Source: Clostridiales bacterium (GTDB lineage Bacteria; Bacillota; Clostridia; Oscillospirales; Acutalibacteraceae). Taken from it: a stretch of DNA of 44,080 nt. Below are positions 17,086-26,148 of this stretch, in pieces. Location: NCBI GenBank assembly GCA_012517675.1, contig JAAYUL010000005.1:1-44080 (forward strand). Reading direction: 5' to 3'. The position numbers and the translations under genes were made by a program. The notes under the pieces are model-generated. The model had not been told where the DNA came from, ran no database searches, and was given only the letters and a program-made list of their open reading frames with translations. Numbering within the stretch: the first letter of the stretch is position 1; every line of letters starts with the position of its first letter.

Positions 17086-18123
17086 TTATCCGGCGACATC
17101 GCGCTTCGTAAAAGCCACATACGCCGAAGCGAGAAACGCCGCGCAGTACACCCCGCAGATGATCAGCGCAAGGCCCAGCGTAATCCCGTAAAACGGCGCG
17201 CCGCCGGTCACAAATGTGCTGAACGCCGTATCCGCGAAAAAGATCAGCTTGCCCCAGCTGAAGTTGTCGGCGATCAGCATGGTAAAGCTGCCCCCGAACA
17301 TCAGAAAGATGGAGAGGCCGGTGGCAAGCGCGCGGGAACGGGAAACCGCGGAAAGGCAGAAAGCAAGAAGCAAATAAACGATCGTACTCAACAAATCCAG
17401 CAGCGCCGTCAGCAGGGAAGCGCCGAACCCGGGCACTGCGGCAACGCTGCCGCCGAGCCACATCAGCACCGGGGTACCCGTCCCGCCGGTCCCGAAAAAG
17501 GCGGCGATCCCGCCAAGCGTCACCAAATAAGCCACAACGGAAAGAAATACGGTGTAGCCGATCACAGCGGCAAGTTTGGCCGTCAGGAGCTGCCAGCGCG
17601 CGAACGGCCGTGAAATCATCGTTTTCATCGTGCCTTCGGAAAATTCGCCCGCCACCAGACCCGTACAGGCGATAATTGCAAACAGAGCGATAAAGAATCC
17701 CATTCCAAAGTTCATCACTCTTTGCCAATAGCTGCTGCCGAATACATTGGAGCTGCTGTCGCTGACCTCAGCCGGCTTCTGATTATGGTCGAGATAATAT
17801 TGGTTTTTGGCGATCCGAAACTTTTCCGAATCGATTTGATTTTTATCGGCCTGCCTGTCGCTTTTTTCAGCCGCGTCGACGCTCGCCTGCATCACTTTGT
17901 TTTGCTCCTCCAGCGTCTGCCGCCACCCGCCGGACACAGTCTTGCTTTGGGACTGTCCGGCGGAAATGCTGACCGAACCCGACCCGATCATGGCAGTCTG
18001 CATTCTTGCCAGCCCGCAGATTCCAATGACGACAACCGCCAGAATCAACGGCATGATCCATGTGGAAACGCGCTTCCACAATTTTGTATTTTCCACCCCG
18101 ACCAGTGATAAAAAATTACCCAT
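17086..18123 (-). CDS. ABC-2 type transporter permease
   Basis: 345 residues. One N-terminal transmembrane helix (about 19-40) is followed by a large extracytoplasmic loop rich in Gln/Lys (about 55-125), then five hydrophobic segments. The motif GEFSEGTMKTMISRPFARW is the conserved cytoplasmic block of ABC-2 permeases of the bacitracin/nutrient-export type. Partner of the ATPase whose gene overlaps its start by eight bases. Last gene of the GntR-controlled operon, possibly for removal of a peptide or envelope-active compound; the substrate is unknown. Confidence 0.85.
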   Translation of the reverse strand: MGNFLSLVGVENTKLWKRVSTWIMPLILAVVVIGICGLARMQTAMIGSGSVSISAGQSQSKTVSGGWRQTLEEQNKVMQASVDAAEKSDRQADKNQIDSEKFRIAKNQYYLDHNQKPAEVSDSSSNVFGSSYWQRVMNFGMGFFIALFAIIACTGLVAGEFSEGTMKTMISRPFARWQLLTAKLAAVIGYTVFLSVVAYLVTLGGIAAFFGTGGTGTPVLMWLGGSVAAVPGFGASLLTALLDLLSTIVYLLLAFCLSAVSRSRALATGLSIFLMFGGSFTMLIADNFSWGKLIFFADTAFSTFVTGGAPFYGITLGLALIICGVYCAAFLASAYVAFTKRDVAG

Positions 18124-19042
18124 TCTGTTTTTCCTCCCCGGTGAGTTTCATAAAGACATCCTCAAGCGACCTGGTTTTCTGGGTGTCCATGGCATAAACA
18201 TCCAGACCCGCGCCCACAAGAGCGCGCACCAGCTCCGGCACGCGTTCCGGCGCGGTGGCGACATGTACGCCGTCGCTGTCCAGCGACGCCTTCATCTGTA
18301 ATCCGTTCATACACTGCAGCGCCGCCGCGTTGTCACCGGTGCGCACCAGCAGCTGCACCCCGCCGCCGTCCGACAGACTGGTCAGTTCCTCCACCGTATG
18401 AACCGCCACCATGCGCCCATGGTTGATAATCCCCACCCGGTCGCACATCATCTGCATCTCACTGAGGATATGGCTGGAAACGAAAACCGCCGCCCCCTGA
18501 TCGGCAAGGTCGCGGAAAAGCGTCCGCATTTCCCGGATCCCCGCGGGGTCAAGGCCGTTTGTCGGTTCATCGAGGATCAATAAGCGCGGACGGTGGAGCA
18601 GCGCCTGCGCCAAACCCAGCCGCTGTTTCATGCCCAGCGAGTAAGTCTTGACCTTGTCACGGATGGCGTCTTCCAGATGAACGATCCGCACCACCTCGTC
18701 CACGCGCTCGCGTCCAACCCCTTTATACAGCCGCGCGAACATCCGCAGGTTGTCAAGCCCCGACATGTACCGGTAAAGCTCGGGGTTTTCCACAATACAG
18801 CCCACGTCGCGCATGGCTTCGCGGAACCGGCTGCGCACAGAATTGCCGCTGATGAAAATGTCGCCCTGCGTGATTTTGCTCAGGCCCACAATCATCCGGA
18901 TGGTTGTGGTTTTTCCCGCTCCGTTGGGCCCCAGAAAGCCGAATACTTCCCCCGGCCGGATATCAAGATTGATATCCGAAACAATATTTTTTGAACCGAT
19001 ATCTTTCCTTAAATTTTCCGTGCGTAAAACCATCTCCGGCAT
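18116..19042 (-). CDS. ABC transporter ATP-binding protein
   Basis: 308 residues. Walker A GPNGAGKTTT (about 39-48), Q-loop IVENPELYRYM, signature YSLGMKQRLG, Walker B LLILDEPTNGLDP, H-switch VSSHILSEM. The C-terminal extension of about 90 residues is typical of BcrA/drug-exporter ATPases. It pairs with the permease at 17086-18123. Second ATPase of the operon. Confidence 0.9.
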   Translation of the reverse strand: MPEMVLRTENLRKDIGSKNIVSDINLDIRPGEVFGFLGPNGAGKTTTIRMIVGLSKITQGDIFISGNSVRSRFREAMRDVGCIVENPELYRYMSGLDNLRMFARLYKGVGRERVDEVVRIVHLEDAIRDKVKTYSLGMKQRLGLAQALLHRPRLLILDEPTNGLDPAGIREMRTLFRDLADQGAAVFVSSHILSEMQMMCDRVGIINHGRMVAVHTVEELTSLSDGGGVQLLVRTGDNAAALQCMNGLQMKASLDSDGVHVATAPERVPELVRALVGAGLDVYAMDTQKTRSLEDVFMKLTGEEKQNG

Positions 19043-19057
19043 ACCGCCGCCTCCTTT

Positions 19058-19603
19058 TTATTGATTTCCGTTCCCGACAAGCATTTTTCTGCGGTTTTTT
19101 CTCCGCAGCACGGCCGTCACCACGATCAGCGCCACGCCGATAATCAAAAACGCCCAGAAAATACCGCTGATCAGCGCGCCGTTAATACCGGAGGTCGGCA
19201 TAAGCATCAAGGTGGCCGACGGGCCGCTGCCGCCGGAATATTCGGCGTCCATCGTATACGCGCCGGGTTTGGAGACGGTGAATGTCATCACCGTGCCGCT
19301 CACGCTTTTAACGCTCACACTGCCGCCGTCAGCGTCGGTCAGCTGAAAAGAAAGCCCCTGATAGGCCGCGGTGTCGGTAACGGGCTTTCCGTCCGACGAA
19401 GCGGCGTAAGTCATGGTATAAGCTCCCGTTTTTTCAAGCTGTACGGTGCTTTTGCCCGGCGCCTGCATTTTTATGGAATCCTTCATGGCCGACATTGCCC
19501 CGTTAACAGCGGTCGCACCGGCAACAATAATGCCGGCTACGATCAGCAGCACACCGATTGCATAAAGCCATCTGCCAGGTTTTACTTTCATTTTTGTCAT
19601 CAT
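19058..19603 (-). CDS. Two-TM membrane protein with extracytoplasmic beta domain
   Basis: 181 residues. A helix at about 12-36 and one at about 143-166 flank an outside domain (about 40-140) of beta-type repeats (GAYTMTYAAS, GAYTMDAEYSGG), then a short basic tail RRKNRRKM. No family is recognised. Its place between two ABC modules in a ytr-like operon suggests an accessory part of the exporter. Two ATGs in tandem follow AGGAGG; the second (19600) has the better spacing. Confidence 0.7.
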   Translation of the reverse strand: MMTKMKVKPGRWLYAIGVLLIVAGIIVAGATAVNGAMSAMKDSIKMQAPGKSTVQLEKTGAYTMTYAASSDGKPVTDTAAYQGLSFQLTDADGGSVSVKSVSGTVMTFTVSKPGAYTMDAEYSGGSGPSATLMLMPTSGINGALISGIFWAFLIIGVALIVVTAVLRRKNRRKMLVGNGNQ

Positions 19604-19676
19604 AATTCCTCCTGTCGTTCCTTTGTAAAATCAGCAACCCATCCGTACGGTACAACGCCCGGCGGACGGGGAACCG

Positions 19677-20465
19677 TCATTTGAGAGACGTGGTCTTGTC
19701 GAGCAGCCGCGCGGCCGCCCAAAATACGATGATCGAAACGGCCGCATAGACGGCCAGGGAAATCAGGTTATGCTGCACGGTGCAGACCACGCTCATGTTC
19801 ATGGTCTGCACCGCCTCAGACTGGGATACGGTCTCGGTTACGTACCGCAATTCGCCGTTCCATAAAAGCGCCGGAAGCGATTGAGCAATATAAATAAAAA
19901 CAAACGTGACAAACCCCATGGCGATTCCGCCCTTGCGCCAGACGGACAGTTTGGAAACCGTAATGGAGAAAAAGGCAGCCAGAACACAATCGATGTTCCC
20001 CAGCAAAAAAAGCGCTCCAAATGTGATCCAATGGGCGGCGTCCATGCGGTAAAAATTCCAAACCGGAGCAAAAAGGGAGCTCAGCCGGCTGTTTGACTCA
20101 ATTATCTTTATGGAAGTAAATACGGAAAGTCCGATCAGGACCGCCGCTGCCAACATCCAAAAAAGAGCCAGAATCATTTTAGACAGCAACAGCCGCCAGC
20201 CTGTTGCAGGCAGCGTGAATGTCATGTATCCCTCATCTCCATAGAGATTCGTATTGTAATATTGAAGGATAAAAGCAATCATCACAATATAAAGGGCAGT
20301 GGGTCCCAACGAAAAGGTGAGCATGGAATAAACCTGGGCGGCGCCCGGATTCACTGCAAAAAGCACACCCGGCAACGCCATGCAGAGCAGAATAAACGCA
20401 ACCAAAACCGCGGTGAATTTTCGGTATGTAGCGCGCAGATCCCATTTGATCATTTTGGTCAGCAT
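19677..20465 (-). CDS. ABC transporter permease
   Basis: 262 residues, about six transmembrane segments. The conserved YGDEGYMTFTLPATGWRLLLSKM block is characteristic of the permease group next to YtrA-type regulators. It overlaps the ATPase gene upstream by seven bases. It forms the first ABC module together with the ATPase at 20459-21205. Confidence 0.85.
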   Translation of the reverse strand: MLTKMIKWDLRATYRKFTAVLVAFILLCMALPGVLFAVNPGAAQVYSMLTFSLGPTALYIVMIAFILQYYNTNLYGDEGYMTFTLPATGWRLLLSKMILALFWMLAAAVLIGLSVFTSIKIIESNSRLSSLFAPVWNFYRMDAAHWITFGALFLLGNIDCVLAAFFSITVSKLSVWRKGGIAMGFVTFVFIYIAQSLPALLWNGELRYVTETVSQSEAVQTMNMSVVCTVQHNLISLAVYAAVSIIVFWAAARLLDKTTSLK

Positions 20466-21205
20466 TTGAAAACCTCCCGGAACAGGTCGTAGACGGATTT
20501 TTTACGGTGTTCGCGCACGGCTTCGACTTCATCGTACAGAACGACCTCCCCTTCCCGCAGGAAAATCACGCTGTTGAAAATCCGCTCCACATCCTGAATA
20601 ATGTGGGTGGACAGCAGCACAGTGCTGTTTTCGCAGTACTGCGTCAGAATCGTATCAAGAACCACGTCGCGCGCGGCGGGGTCCACCCCGCCGATCGGTT
20701 CGTCAAGTACGTACAGCCTTGCCGCGCGCGACATAGCCATCACCAGTTGAATCTTTTCGCAGTCCCCCTTTGAAAACTGGGAAAACCGCATGCCCGGGTC
20801 CAGGCGCAGCCGCGCGATGAGCTCCATGGCTTTGATCCGGTCGAAATCGATAAAAAAATCGGAATAATACGCCACGGCATCCCGCACCCGCATCCAGCGG
20901 CCCAAAGAAAGCCGGTCCGGCAGATAGGAAACAATGGATTTGGTGCAGGCGCCCGGAATCCTCCCGTTGACATGCACCGTGCCTTCATAACCCGTCAGGA
21001 CCCCCGTCAGGATCTTGATGAGCGTCGTCTTACCCGATCCGTTCGGGCCCATAAGGCCCACGATTTTCCCCTGAGGAATGGACAGCGTCACGTTGCGGAG
21101 CGCTGTTTTACCGCCGTACCGTTTGGTCAACCCCACGGTTTCAACCATGGGGACGGAACCGCCGGCTTCTTCCCTCTGCGCGGCTTCTTCCACGATTTCA
21201 TTCAT
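20459..21205 (-). CDS. ABC transporter ATP-binding protein (YtrB-like)
   Basis: 248 residues. Walker A GPNGSGKTT, signature variant FSKGDCEKIQL (SKGD in place of LSGGQ, as in YtrB-like ATPases), Walker B LYVLDEPIGGVDPAAR and H in LLSTHIIQD. The ATG at 21205 has GGGGGAG upstream and lies inside the end of the GntR gene, eight bases of overlap; the longer frame to 21250 is rejected. Translation is thus coupled to the repressor. Confidence 0.88.
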   Translation of the reverse strand: MNEIVEEAAQREEAGGSVPMVETVGLTKRYGGKTALRNVTLSIPQGKIVGLMGPNGSGKTTLIKILTGVLTGYEGTVHVNGRIPGACTKSIVSYLPDRLSLGRWMRVRDAVAYYSDFFIDFDRIKAMELIARLRLDPGMRFSQFSKGDCEKIQLVMAMSRAARLYVLDEPIGGVDPAARDVVLDTILTQYCENSTVLLSTHIIQDVERIFNSVIFLREGEVVLYDEVEAVREHRKKSVYDLFREVFKC

Positions 21206-21572
21206 CCGCGGCTCCCCCTTTTTTGATAGATTCCCGCACCATTTCTTCAATTTCTTCCGGTTGCAGTCCCATCCGCCGCATCAGCCCCACAAAGTCCGCC
21301 ACCAGACGGACCAGCGAACCTTCGCGCAATTTTTCGATTCGTTCCCCGCTGGTTGTAATATATCTTCCGCTTGTTCTTTCCGTATACATCAGCCCTTCTC
21401 TTTCCAGTTCGGAAAATGCCTTCTGCACGGTGCTTGGGTTCACACCGAGCGTCCGCGCAAGGTCGCGCACGGGTTCCACCTTCGCGCCCGCTTTCAGTTC
21501 GCCGGAAACAATTTTCCGCTTGATTTCACCCATGATCTGGATATAAATAGGTTCGGATGGTTTAAATTCCAT
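21198..21572 (-). CDS. ytrA: GntR-family regulator, YtrA type
   Basis: 124 residues: a winged helix domain (EPIYIQIMGEIKRKIVSGEL, LARTLGVNPSTVQKAFSELEREGL) and a short helical tail of about 50 residues without ligand domain, the YtrA subfamily layout. In Bacillus YtrA represses an ABC operon induced by cell-wall antibiotics. Start at 21572 (MEFKPSEPIYIQ) is preferred over 21617, which would lie inside the promoter region. First gene of the operon with its operator over the -10 box. Confidence 0.9.
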   Translation of the reverse strand: MEFKPSEPIYIQIMGEIKRKIVSGELKAGAKVEPVRDLARTLGVNPSTVQKAFSELEREGLMYTERTSGRYITTSGERIEKLREGSLVRLVADFVGLMRRMGLQPEEIEEMVRESIKKGGAADE

Positions 21573-21615
21573 ATTGATCTCTTTCTTCAAACAGTTTATT
21601 GTTTCCACATCAATC

Positions 21616-21669
21616 AAATTGTATGGTTGAATTAAAACAATTATACAATTTATTCGCTATAATTGTCAA
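21616..21669 (-). promoter_or_regulatory. Promoter and operator of the ytrA operon
   Basis: Minus strand TTGACA (21664-21669), 18 bases, TATAAT (21640-21645). An inverted repeat AAATTGTAT (21616-21624) / ATACAATTT (21643-21651) with 18 bases between the arms covers the -10 box and the likely start site. Autorepression by the GntR protein is inferred. Confidence 0.65.
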
Positions 21670-21887
21670 GACGTAAAAAGCTGAAGCCGAAATCAAATGA
21701 CTTTAAATTAAAAAATTCAGCCGGTATAAAGACGCTGCTGAAAGAAAACAAGAAAAACGAAAGCGATAGACACGCAGTAAAACAGCGGCTTTCCGGAGCC
21801 GCCACAGCAAACAGCCGCGCTGATTTACTGCAAAATCAGAAGCTGACGCAAAGCTGCTCCAGCTGAAGCAGCACATAAAAACCGCGC

Positions 21888-21940
21888 CCTGAACAAGCTT
21901 TCACAAAGCCGCCGCAGGGGCGCGTTTATCTGTTTTTAAA
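21888..21940. terminator. Terminator-like hairpin
   Basis: CGCGCCCTG / CAGGGGCGCG with one bulged C and T/A-rich flanks on both strands. It lies between the ytrA promoter and the end of the exporter gene at 22005. The rest of 21670-22004 holds no gene I can support. Confidence 0.5.
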
Positions 21941-22004
21941 GCTGCCGTACCGTGTATGCTGTTGCAAATCGGCCCTGCTCAGGCCCCGGAGCGGTGAAAG
22001 ATCA

Positions 22005-22448
22005 TCACGCGTTTTTTCTGGTCATGCGGATAATATGCCAGAGCCGCACAAGGGAGGACACCAGCAGAATGCCCATGGCCAGCGCTCCCGCTATGCCAAG
22101 CGTATGCAGGCCGGTTTCGAGAAACATTTCGGTATTGCCGACAATGCAGTATTCCATGGTGTAATAAATGCCGCCGCCCGGCACCATGGGCAGCAGCGCG
22201 ACCAGCAGGTACCCGGTCACGGGTTCCCTGCGAACGCGCGCCATGATTTCGGAATAAACGGAAATCGCCATGGTGGCGAAAAAAAATTGCAGGATGTCGT
22301 TCTGAACCGGCGCGCACAGCAGGTACGCCAGCCAGCCGATCGCGCCGCCGAGGGAAGCGAAAACCAGCGATTTTCCCCGCATGTTGAACGCGATGGAAAA
22401 CGCGGCGCAGGCGGCGAACGCGTAAACGCAGGGCAGAAGATACCGCAT
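22005..22448 (-). CDS. ThrE-type threonine/serine exporter, C-terminal subunit (YjjB-like)
   Basis: 147 residues, about four to five hydrophobic segments. The sequence VTGYLLVALLPMVPGGGIYYTMEY matches the conserved PLVPGGGIY block of the ThrE_2/YjjB family. Its partner (YjjP-like) is encoded immediately upstream with two bases between stop and start. The start at 22448 (MRYLLP) is chosen because the upstream frame is inside that gene. Confidence 0.88.
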   Translation of the reverse strand: MRYLLPCVYAFAACAAFSIAFNMRGKSLVFASLGGAIGWLAYLLCAPVQNDILQFFFATMAISVYSEIMARVRREPVTGYLLVALLPMVPGGGIYYTMEYCIVGNTEMFLETGLHTLGIAGALAMGILLVSSLVRLWHIIRMTRKNA

Positions 22449-22450
22449 GC

Positions 22451-23215
22451 TCACACCCCCCATATCGCGCGGGTCACGGTGAGCGCGGCGCCGGCCCCGA
22501 TGGCGATGGCGGTCGCCACCAGAAAGCTTTCCGTGAAACGGATCAGGCCGGCGATCAGGTCCCCGGCGATCAGATCGCGCATGAAGCTGGTGATCGCAAT
22601 GCCCGGAACCAGGTTCATGAGCGCGCCGATGATGATTTTGTCGGAATTCAGCCCGAAATTGTAATGAACCGCAACCAGCGCGACAAGCGCCCCCGCGCCG
22701 CTGGCCAGAATGTTGGTAAAAAAGCTGTTGGCGTGGAACCGGTCCATTTGGTGGGCCACCACCTTGATGACCGCGCCGCACACAACGGAGCACACCGCGT
22801 CGGAAAACGTGCCGCCGTAAAAAAGCGTGAAGGCAAACGCCACCAGGGAAAACGCCATGACCTGCTCCAGAAAGGTATAGGTCGGGCGCGCGTCGATTCT
22901 GCGCAGCTCCGCGCGGATGACGCAAAAATCCGGCCGCTCGCGGCAGACGCGCCGGCACAGGTCGTTGACCTTTTCCACTTTATCCATATTGGTGCAGCGC
23001 GCGTGGCATCGCTTGATTTTTGTGATGGGGCGGCCGTCCGCCGTGCTGACGGTCGCGTAAATACAGGTGGGAATGGCGAAAATTTCGCCGCCTTCCACCG
23101 AATAGGCGCGAAAAATCCGCTGCATGGATTCCTCTACCCGGTAAATTTCCGCGCCGTTCGCCAGCAGCATGTAGCCGACCTCCGTCGCCGTGTTGATCAG
23201 ATCGTTGTCATTCAT
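22451..23215 (-). CDS. ThrE-type threonine/serine exporter, N-terminal subunit (YjjP-like)
   Basis: 254 residues. The cytoplasmic N-terminal domain has the DUF1212 signature LLANGAEIYRVEESM and HARCTNMDKVEKVND, followed by five hydrophobic helices with NLVPGIAITSFMRDLIAGD. The split ThrE system exports threonine, serine or related small metabolites; the substrate here is inferred from family. The ATG at 23215 has AAGGGTG six bases upstream; earlier ATGs lack a ribosome site. A TATAAT on the minus strand at 23320-23325 may be its -10. Confidence 0.88.
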   Translation of the reverse strand: MNDNDLINTATEVGYMLLANGAEIYRVEESMQRIFRAYSVEGGEIFAIPTCIYATVSTADGRPITKIKRCHARCTNMDKVEKVNDLCRRVCRERPDFCVIRAELRRIDARPTYTFLEQVMAFSLVAFAFTLFYGGTFSDAVCSVVCGAVIKVVAHQMDRFHANSFFTNILASGAGALVALVAVHYNFGLNSDKIIIGALMNLVPGIAITSFMRDLIAGDLIAGLIRFTESFLVATAIAIGAGAALTVTRAIWGV

Positions 23216-23426
23216 CCGCAGCACCCTTCCGATTGGTTCCAGGCTCCGTTTCATTAACGAGTCGTTTGATTGCCGTCCGGCGCTCTCCCCGGGGGAAACG
23301 CCGCCTGTTTGCAACAAACATTATACTATTTTTTTAAGCGGCCGTCACCCCGGCGGCCGACTTTTTTCCGCGCCCCGCGCCGGTATATCTCTCTATTATA
23401 TGCAAAAGATGATCTTAAAATATTTC

Positions 23427-23455
23427 TTGATTCCCGGGGCTTTTTTCTGTATAAT
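23427..23455 (+). promoter_or_regulatory. Promoter of the polyamine genes
   Basis: TTGATT (23427-23432), 17 bases, TATAAT (23450-23455). The leader to the TTG start at 23506 is about 45 bases and has no riboswitch-like structure. Confidence 0.65.
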
Positions 23456-23505
23456 TCCCCTTAGAAACCCCTATCAATTCAAGTCATTCAGGAGGTAATA
23501 AAAAA

Positions 23506-24705
23506 TTGGGAAAAGCTTTGATCATCGGAGCGGGCGGCGTTGCGGGCGTTGTTGTTCACAAATGCTGCCAGAATTCGGACGTTTTTGAAGAAATCTGCAT
23601 TGCGAGCCGGACCCTTTCCAAGTGCGACGCGCTGAAAGCGAAGCTGGAAGGCGGCCGCACCAAAATTCAGACCGCGCAGGTAAATGCGGACCATACGGAC
23701 GAACTGATTGCTCTCATCCGCAAATTCCGGCCGGATATTGTAATCAATGTCGCGCTCCCTTATCAGGATCTTACGATCATGGACGCCTGCCTTGCGACGG
23801 GTGTGGATTATGTGGATACGGCCAACTACGAGCCGGTGGACACCGCGAAATTCGAATATAAGTGGCAGTGGGCCTACCGCGAAAAATTCAGGCAGGCGGG
23901 CATCACCGCGCTTTTGGGCAGCGGCTTCGACCCCGGCGTGACCGGCGTGTTCTCCGCGTACGCGCAGAAGCACTATTTCGACGAGATCCGCTGCATCGAC
24001 ATTCTCGACGCCAACGCGGGCGACCACGGCTACCCCTTCGCCACCAATTTCAACCCGGAGATCAATATCCGCGAGGTGACGGCCAAGGGCAGCTACATTG
24101 AAAACGGGAAATGGGTGGAAACCGAACCGCTCGAAATCAAGCGCGTGTACAATTTCCCGCAGATCGGCCAAAAGGATATTTACCTGCTGCACCACGAGGA
24201 GCTGGAGTCGCTGGCGCTGAATATCCGCGGCATCAAACGGATCCGTTTCTGGATGACCTTTTCCCAAAACTACCTCACCCACCTGAAAGTGCTGGAAGAC
24301 GTGGGCATGACCTCCATCCACCCCATTGATTTCGAGGGCAAACAGATCGTGCCGCTCCAGTTCCTGAAGGCCGTTTTGCCCGACCCGGCCTCGCTCGGGC
24401 CGCGCACCAAGGGCAAAACGAATATCGGCTGTATTTTCCAGGGCGTGAAAGACGGCAAGCCGCTCACGTACTATCTCTACAATGTGTGCGACCATCAGGA
24501 ATGCTACCGGGAGGTCGGCTCGCAGGCCATTTCCTACACCACCGGCGTTCCGGCCATGATCGGCGCCAGCATGGTTCTGACCGGAAAATGGAAAAAGCCC
24601 GGCGTTTACAATATAGAAGAGTTTGATCCCGACCCGTTTATGGACGCGCTGAACCGTTTCGGCCTGCCGTGGCAGGAAAGCTTCAGCCCCGAGCTGGTGG
24701 ACTGA
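23506..24705 (+). CDS. Carboxynorspermidine dehydrogenase (saccharopine dehydrogenase family)
   Basis: 399 residues. The NAD(P)-binding start GKALIIGAGGVAGVVVHKC is a Rossmann G-x-G-x2-x motif. The blocks VDTANYEP, GFDPGVTGVFSAYA and DANAGDHGYPFATNFNPEINIREV are typical of carboxynorspermidine synthase, which condenses aspartate semialdehyde with a diamine. The start is TTG with a perfect AGGAGGT nine bases before it. The decarboxylase gene begins one base after its stop. Together they make spermidine or norspermidine without decarboxylated SAM. A true lysine-path saccharopine dehydrogenase is less likely given the neighbour. Confidence 0.9.
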   Translation: MGKALIIGAGGVAGVVVHKCCQNSDVFEEICIASRTLSKCDALKAKLEGGRTKIQTAQVNADHTDELIALIRKFRPDIVINVALPYQDLTIMDACLATGVDYVDTANYEPVDTAKFEYKWQWAYREKFRQAGITALLGSGFDPGVTGVFSAYAQKHYFDEIRCIDILDANAGDHGYPFATNFNPEINIREVTAKGSYIENGKWVETEPLEIKRVYNFPQIGQKDIYLLHHEELESLALNIRGIKRIRFWMTFSQNYLTHLKVLEDVGMTSIHPIDFEGKQIVPLQFLKAVLPDPASLGPRTKGKTNIGCIFQGVKDGKPLTYYLYNVCDHQECYREVGSQAISYTTGVPAMIGASMVLTGKWKKPGVYNIEEFDPDPFMDALNRFGLPWQESFSPELVD

Positions 24706-24706
24706 A

Positions 24707-25846
24707 ATGCCCGTGAACATTGATTTTACCGCCGTCCCTTCCCCCTGTTACGTGGTGGACGAGGCCCTGCTGGTGAAAAATCTGAAGCTGCTCCGCCTGG
24801 TGGAAGAGCGGACGGGCTGCAAAATTCTGCTGGCGGAAAAAGCCTTTTCCATGTTCTCCGTTTTCCCGCTGATCGGGCGTTACCTGAGCGGCGTGACCGC
24901 GAGCTCTCTGTTCGAAGCGCGGCTCGGCTATGAGGAGATGGGAAAGGAAGTCCATATTTACGCGCCGGCCTACACGGAACAGGATTTCCAGGAAATTCTG
25001 CGCTATGCCGACCACATTGTTTTCAACTCCTTTTCCCAGTGGGAAAAGTACCGCGGCAGCGTCGGACAAGCCGGGCGGCGGATCGAATGCGGCATCCGCG
25101 TAAACCCGGAATATTCCGAAATCGAAACTCCGCTTTACGACCCCTGCTACCGCAATTCCCGCATGGGGGTCACGCTCGCGAACTTTCACCCGGAGGAGCT
25201 GGACGGCATCGACGGCCTGCACTTTCACACCATGTGCGAACAGAACTCGGACACGCTCGCGCGCACGCTCCCCGTGGTGGAAGAAAAGTTCGGCCCGTTC
25301 CTGCGCCGGATGAAATGGCTCAATTTCGGCGGCGGGCACCACATTACCCGGCCGGACTACGATGTGGAAACGCTGATCCGCTGCATTGACTCGGTGCAGC
25401 AAAAATACGGCGTGCAGGTCTATCTGGAGCCGGGAGAGGCCGTCGCGCTCAACACCGGGTTCCTTGTCTGCACCGTCCTCGACATTACGGAAAACGGCAT
25501 GCCGCTCGTGATTCTGGACACCTCCGCCGCGTGCCACATGCCGGATGTGCTGGAAATGCCCTACCGCCCGAATATCATTGGCGCGGGGCAGCCCGGCGAA
25601 CTGCCGCACACGTACCGGCTGGGCGGGCCGACCTGTCTTGCAGGCGACGTGATCGGGGACTATTCCTTCGCGCAGCCGCTGCGCCCCGGCGACCGGCTTG
25701 TCTTCTGCGACATGGCGCATTACACCATGGTGAAAAACAACACCTTCAACGGCGTGAATCTTCCCTCCATCGCATGGAACGGAGCGGACGGCCTGAAGGT
25801 GATCCGGCGGTTCGGGTACGAGGATTTCCGTTCCCGCCTTTCATAG
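24707..25846 (+). CDS. nspC: Carboxynorspermidine decarboxylase
   Basis: 379 residues, PLP-dependent alanine-racemase-fold decarboxylase. The Schiff-base lysine is in KILLAEKAFSMFSVFP (about K45). HFHTMCEQ and NFGGGHHITRPDYDV are the PLP phosphate-binding blocks, and CDMAHYTMVKNNTFNG is the C-terminal active-site loop. It removes the carboxyl of carboxyspermidine or carboxynorspermidine. Co-transcribed with the dehydrogenase. Confidence 0.94.
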   Translation: MPVNIDFTAVPSPCYVVDEALLVKNLKLLRLVEERTGCKILLAEKAFSMFSVFPLIGRYLSGVTASSLFEARLGYEEMGKEVHIYAPAYTEQDFQEILRYADHIVFNSFSQWEKYRGSVGQAGRRIECGIRVNPEYSEIETPLYDPCYRNSRMGVTLANFHPEELDGIDGLHFHTMCEQNSDTLARTLPVVEEKFGPFLRRMKWLNFGGGHHITRPDYDVETLIRCIDSVQQKYGVQVYLEPGEAVALNTGFLVCTVLDITENGMPLVILDTSAACHMPDVLEMPYRPNIIGAGQPGELPHTYRLGGPTCLAGDVIGDYSFAQPLRPGDRLVFCDMAHYTMVKNNTFNGVNLPSIAWNGADGLKVIRRFGYEDFRSRLS

Positions 25847-25881
25847 AAAAAATGCGGAACCAATTTCCGCAGGCAATGGAA

Positions 25882-25918
25882 AAGACGCCTATCGAAAAAG
25901 ATAAGCGTCTTATTTTTT
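25882..25918 (+). terminator. Terminator of the polyamine operon
   Basis: AAGACGC-C-TATC / GATA-A-GCGTCTT followed by ATTTTTTAT. A second small hairpin TGCGGAA/TTCCGCA lies just upstream (25853-25871). Confidence 0.85.
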
Positions 25919-26015
25919 ATGGCCGCCGTGTATCCGGTCATCCCCGTCCGTTTTCCGGCCGGAAGCAGCAGGACGGTCCAATGAAAATATATGTTTTGAT
26001 ACCGCCGCAGCCTAC

Positions 26016-26044
26016 TTTAAATTCTTTTATGTTTATTATATAAT
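26016..26044 (+). promoter_or_regulatory. Candidate promoter of the GerMN lipoprotein gene
   Basis: TTTAAA (26016-26021), 17 bases, TATAAT (26039-26044). It would give a leader of about 100 bases. The -35 box is a weak match. The remaining bases of 25919-26148 hold nothing else I can name. Confidence 0.4.
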
Positions 26045-26148
26045 AAGATTGCGATATAAAGCAAGCATAAAATGCAGGCCAAACGGTAATTCGCCCGACC
26101 CGGACCGATTGAAAAATTGTGAGGACGTTTCTTCAAGGAGGTGCGATT

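Noticed and set aside
21663..21866. Open frame of 67 codons, Lys-rich, on the plus strand
   Set aside because: It starts with TTG inside the ytrA promoter, has no ribosome site and no family.
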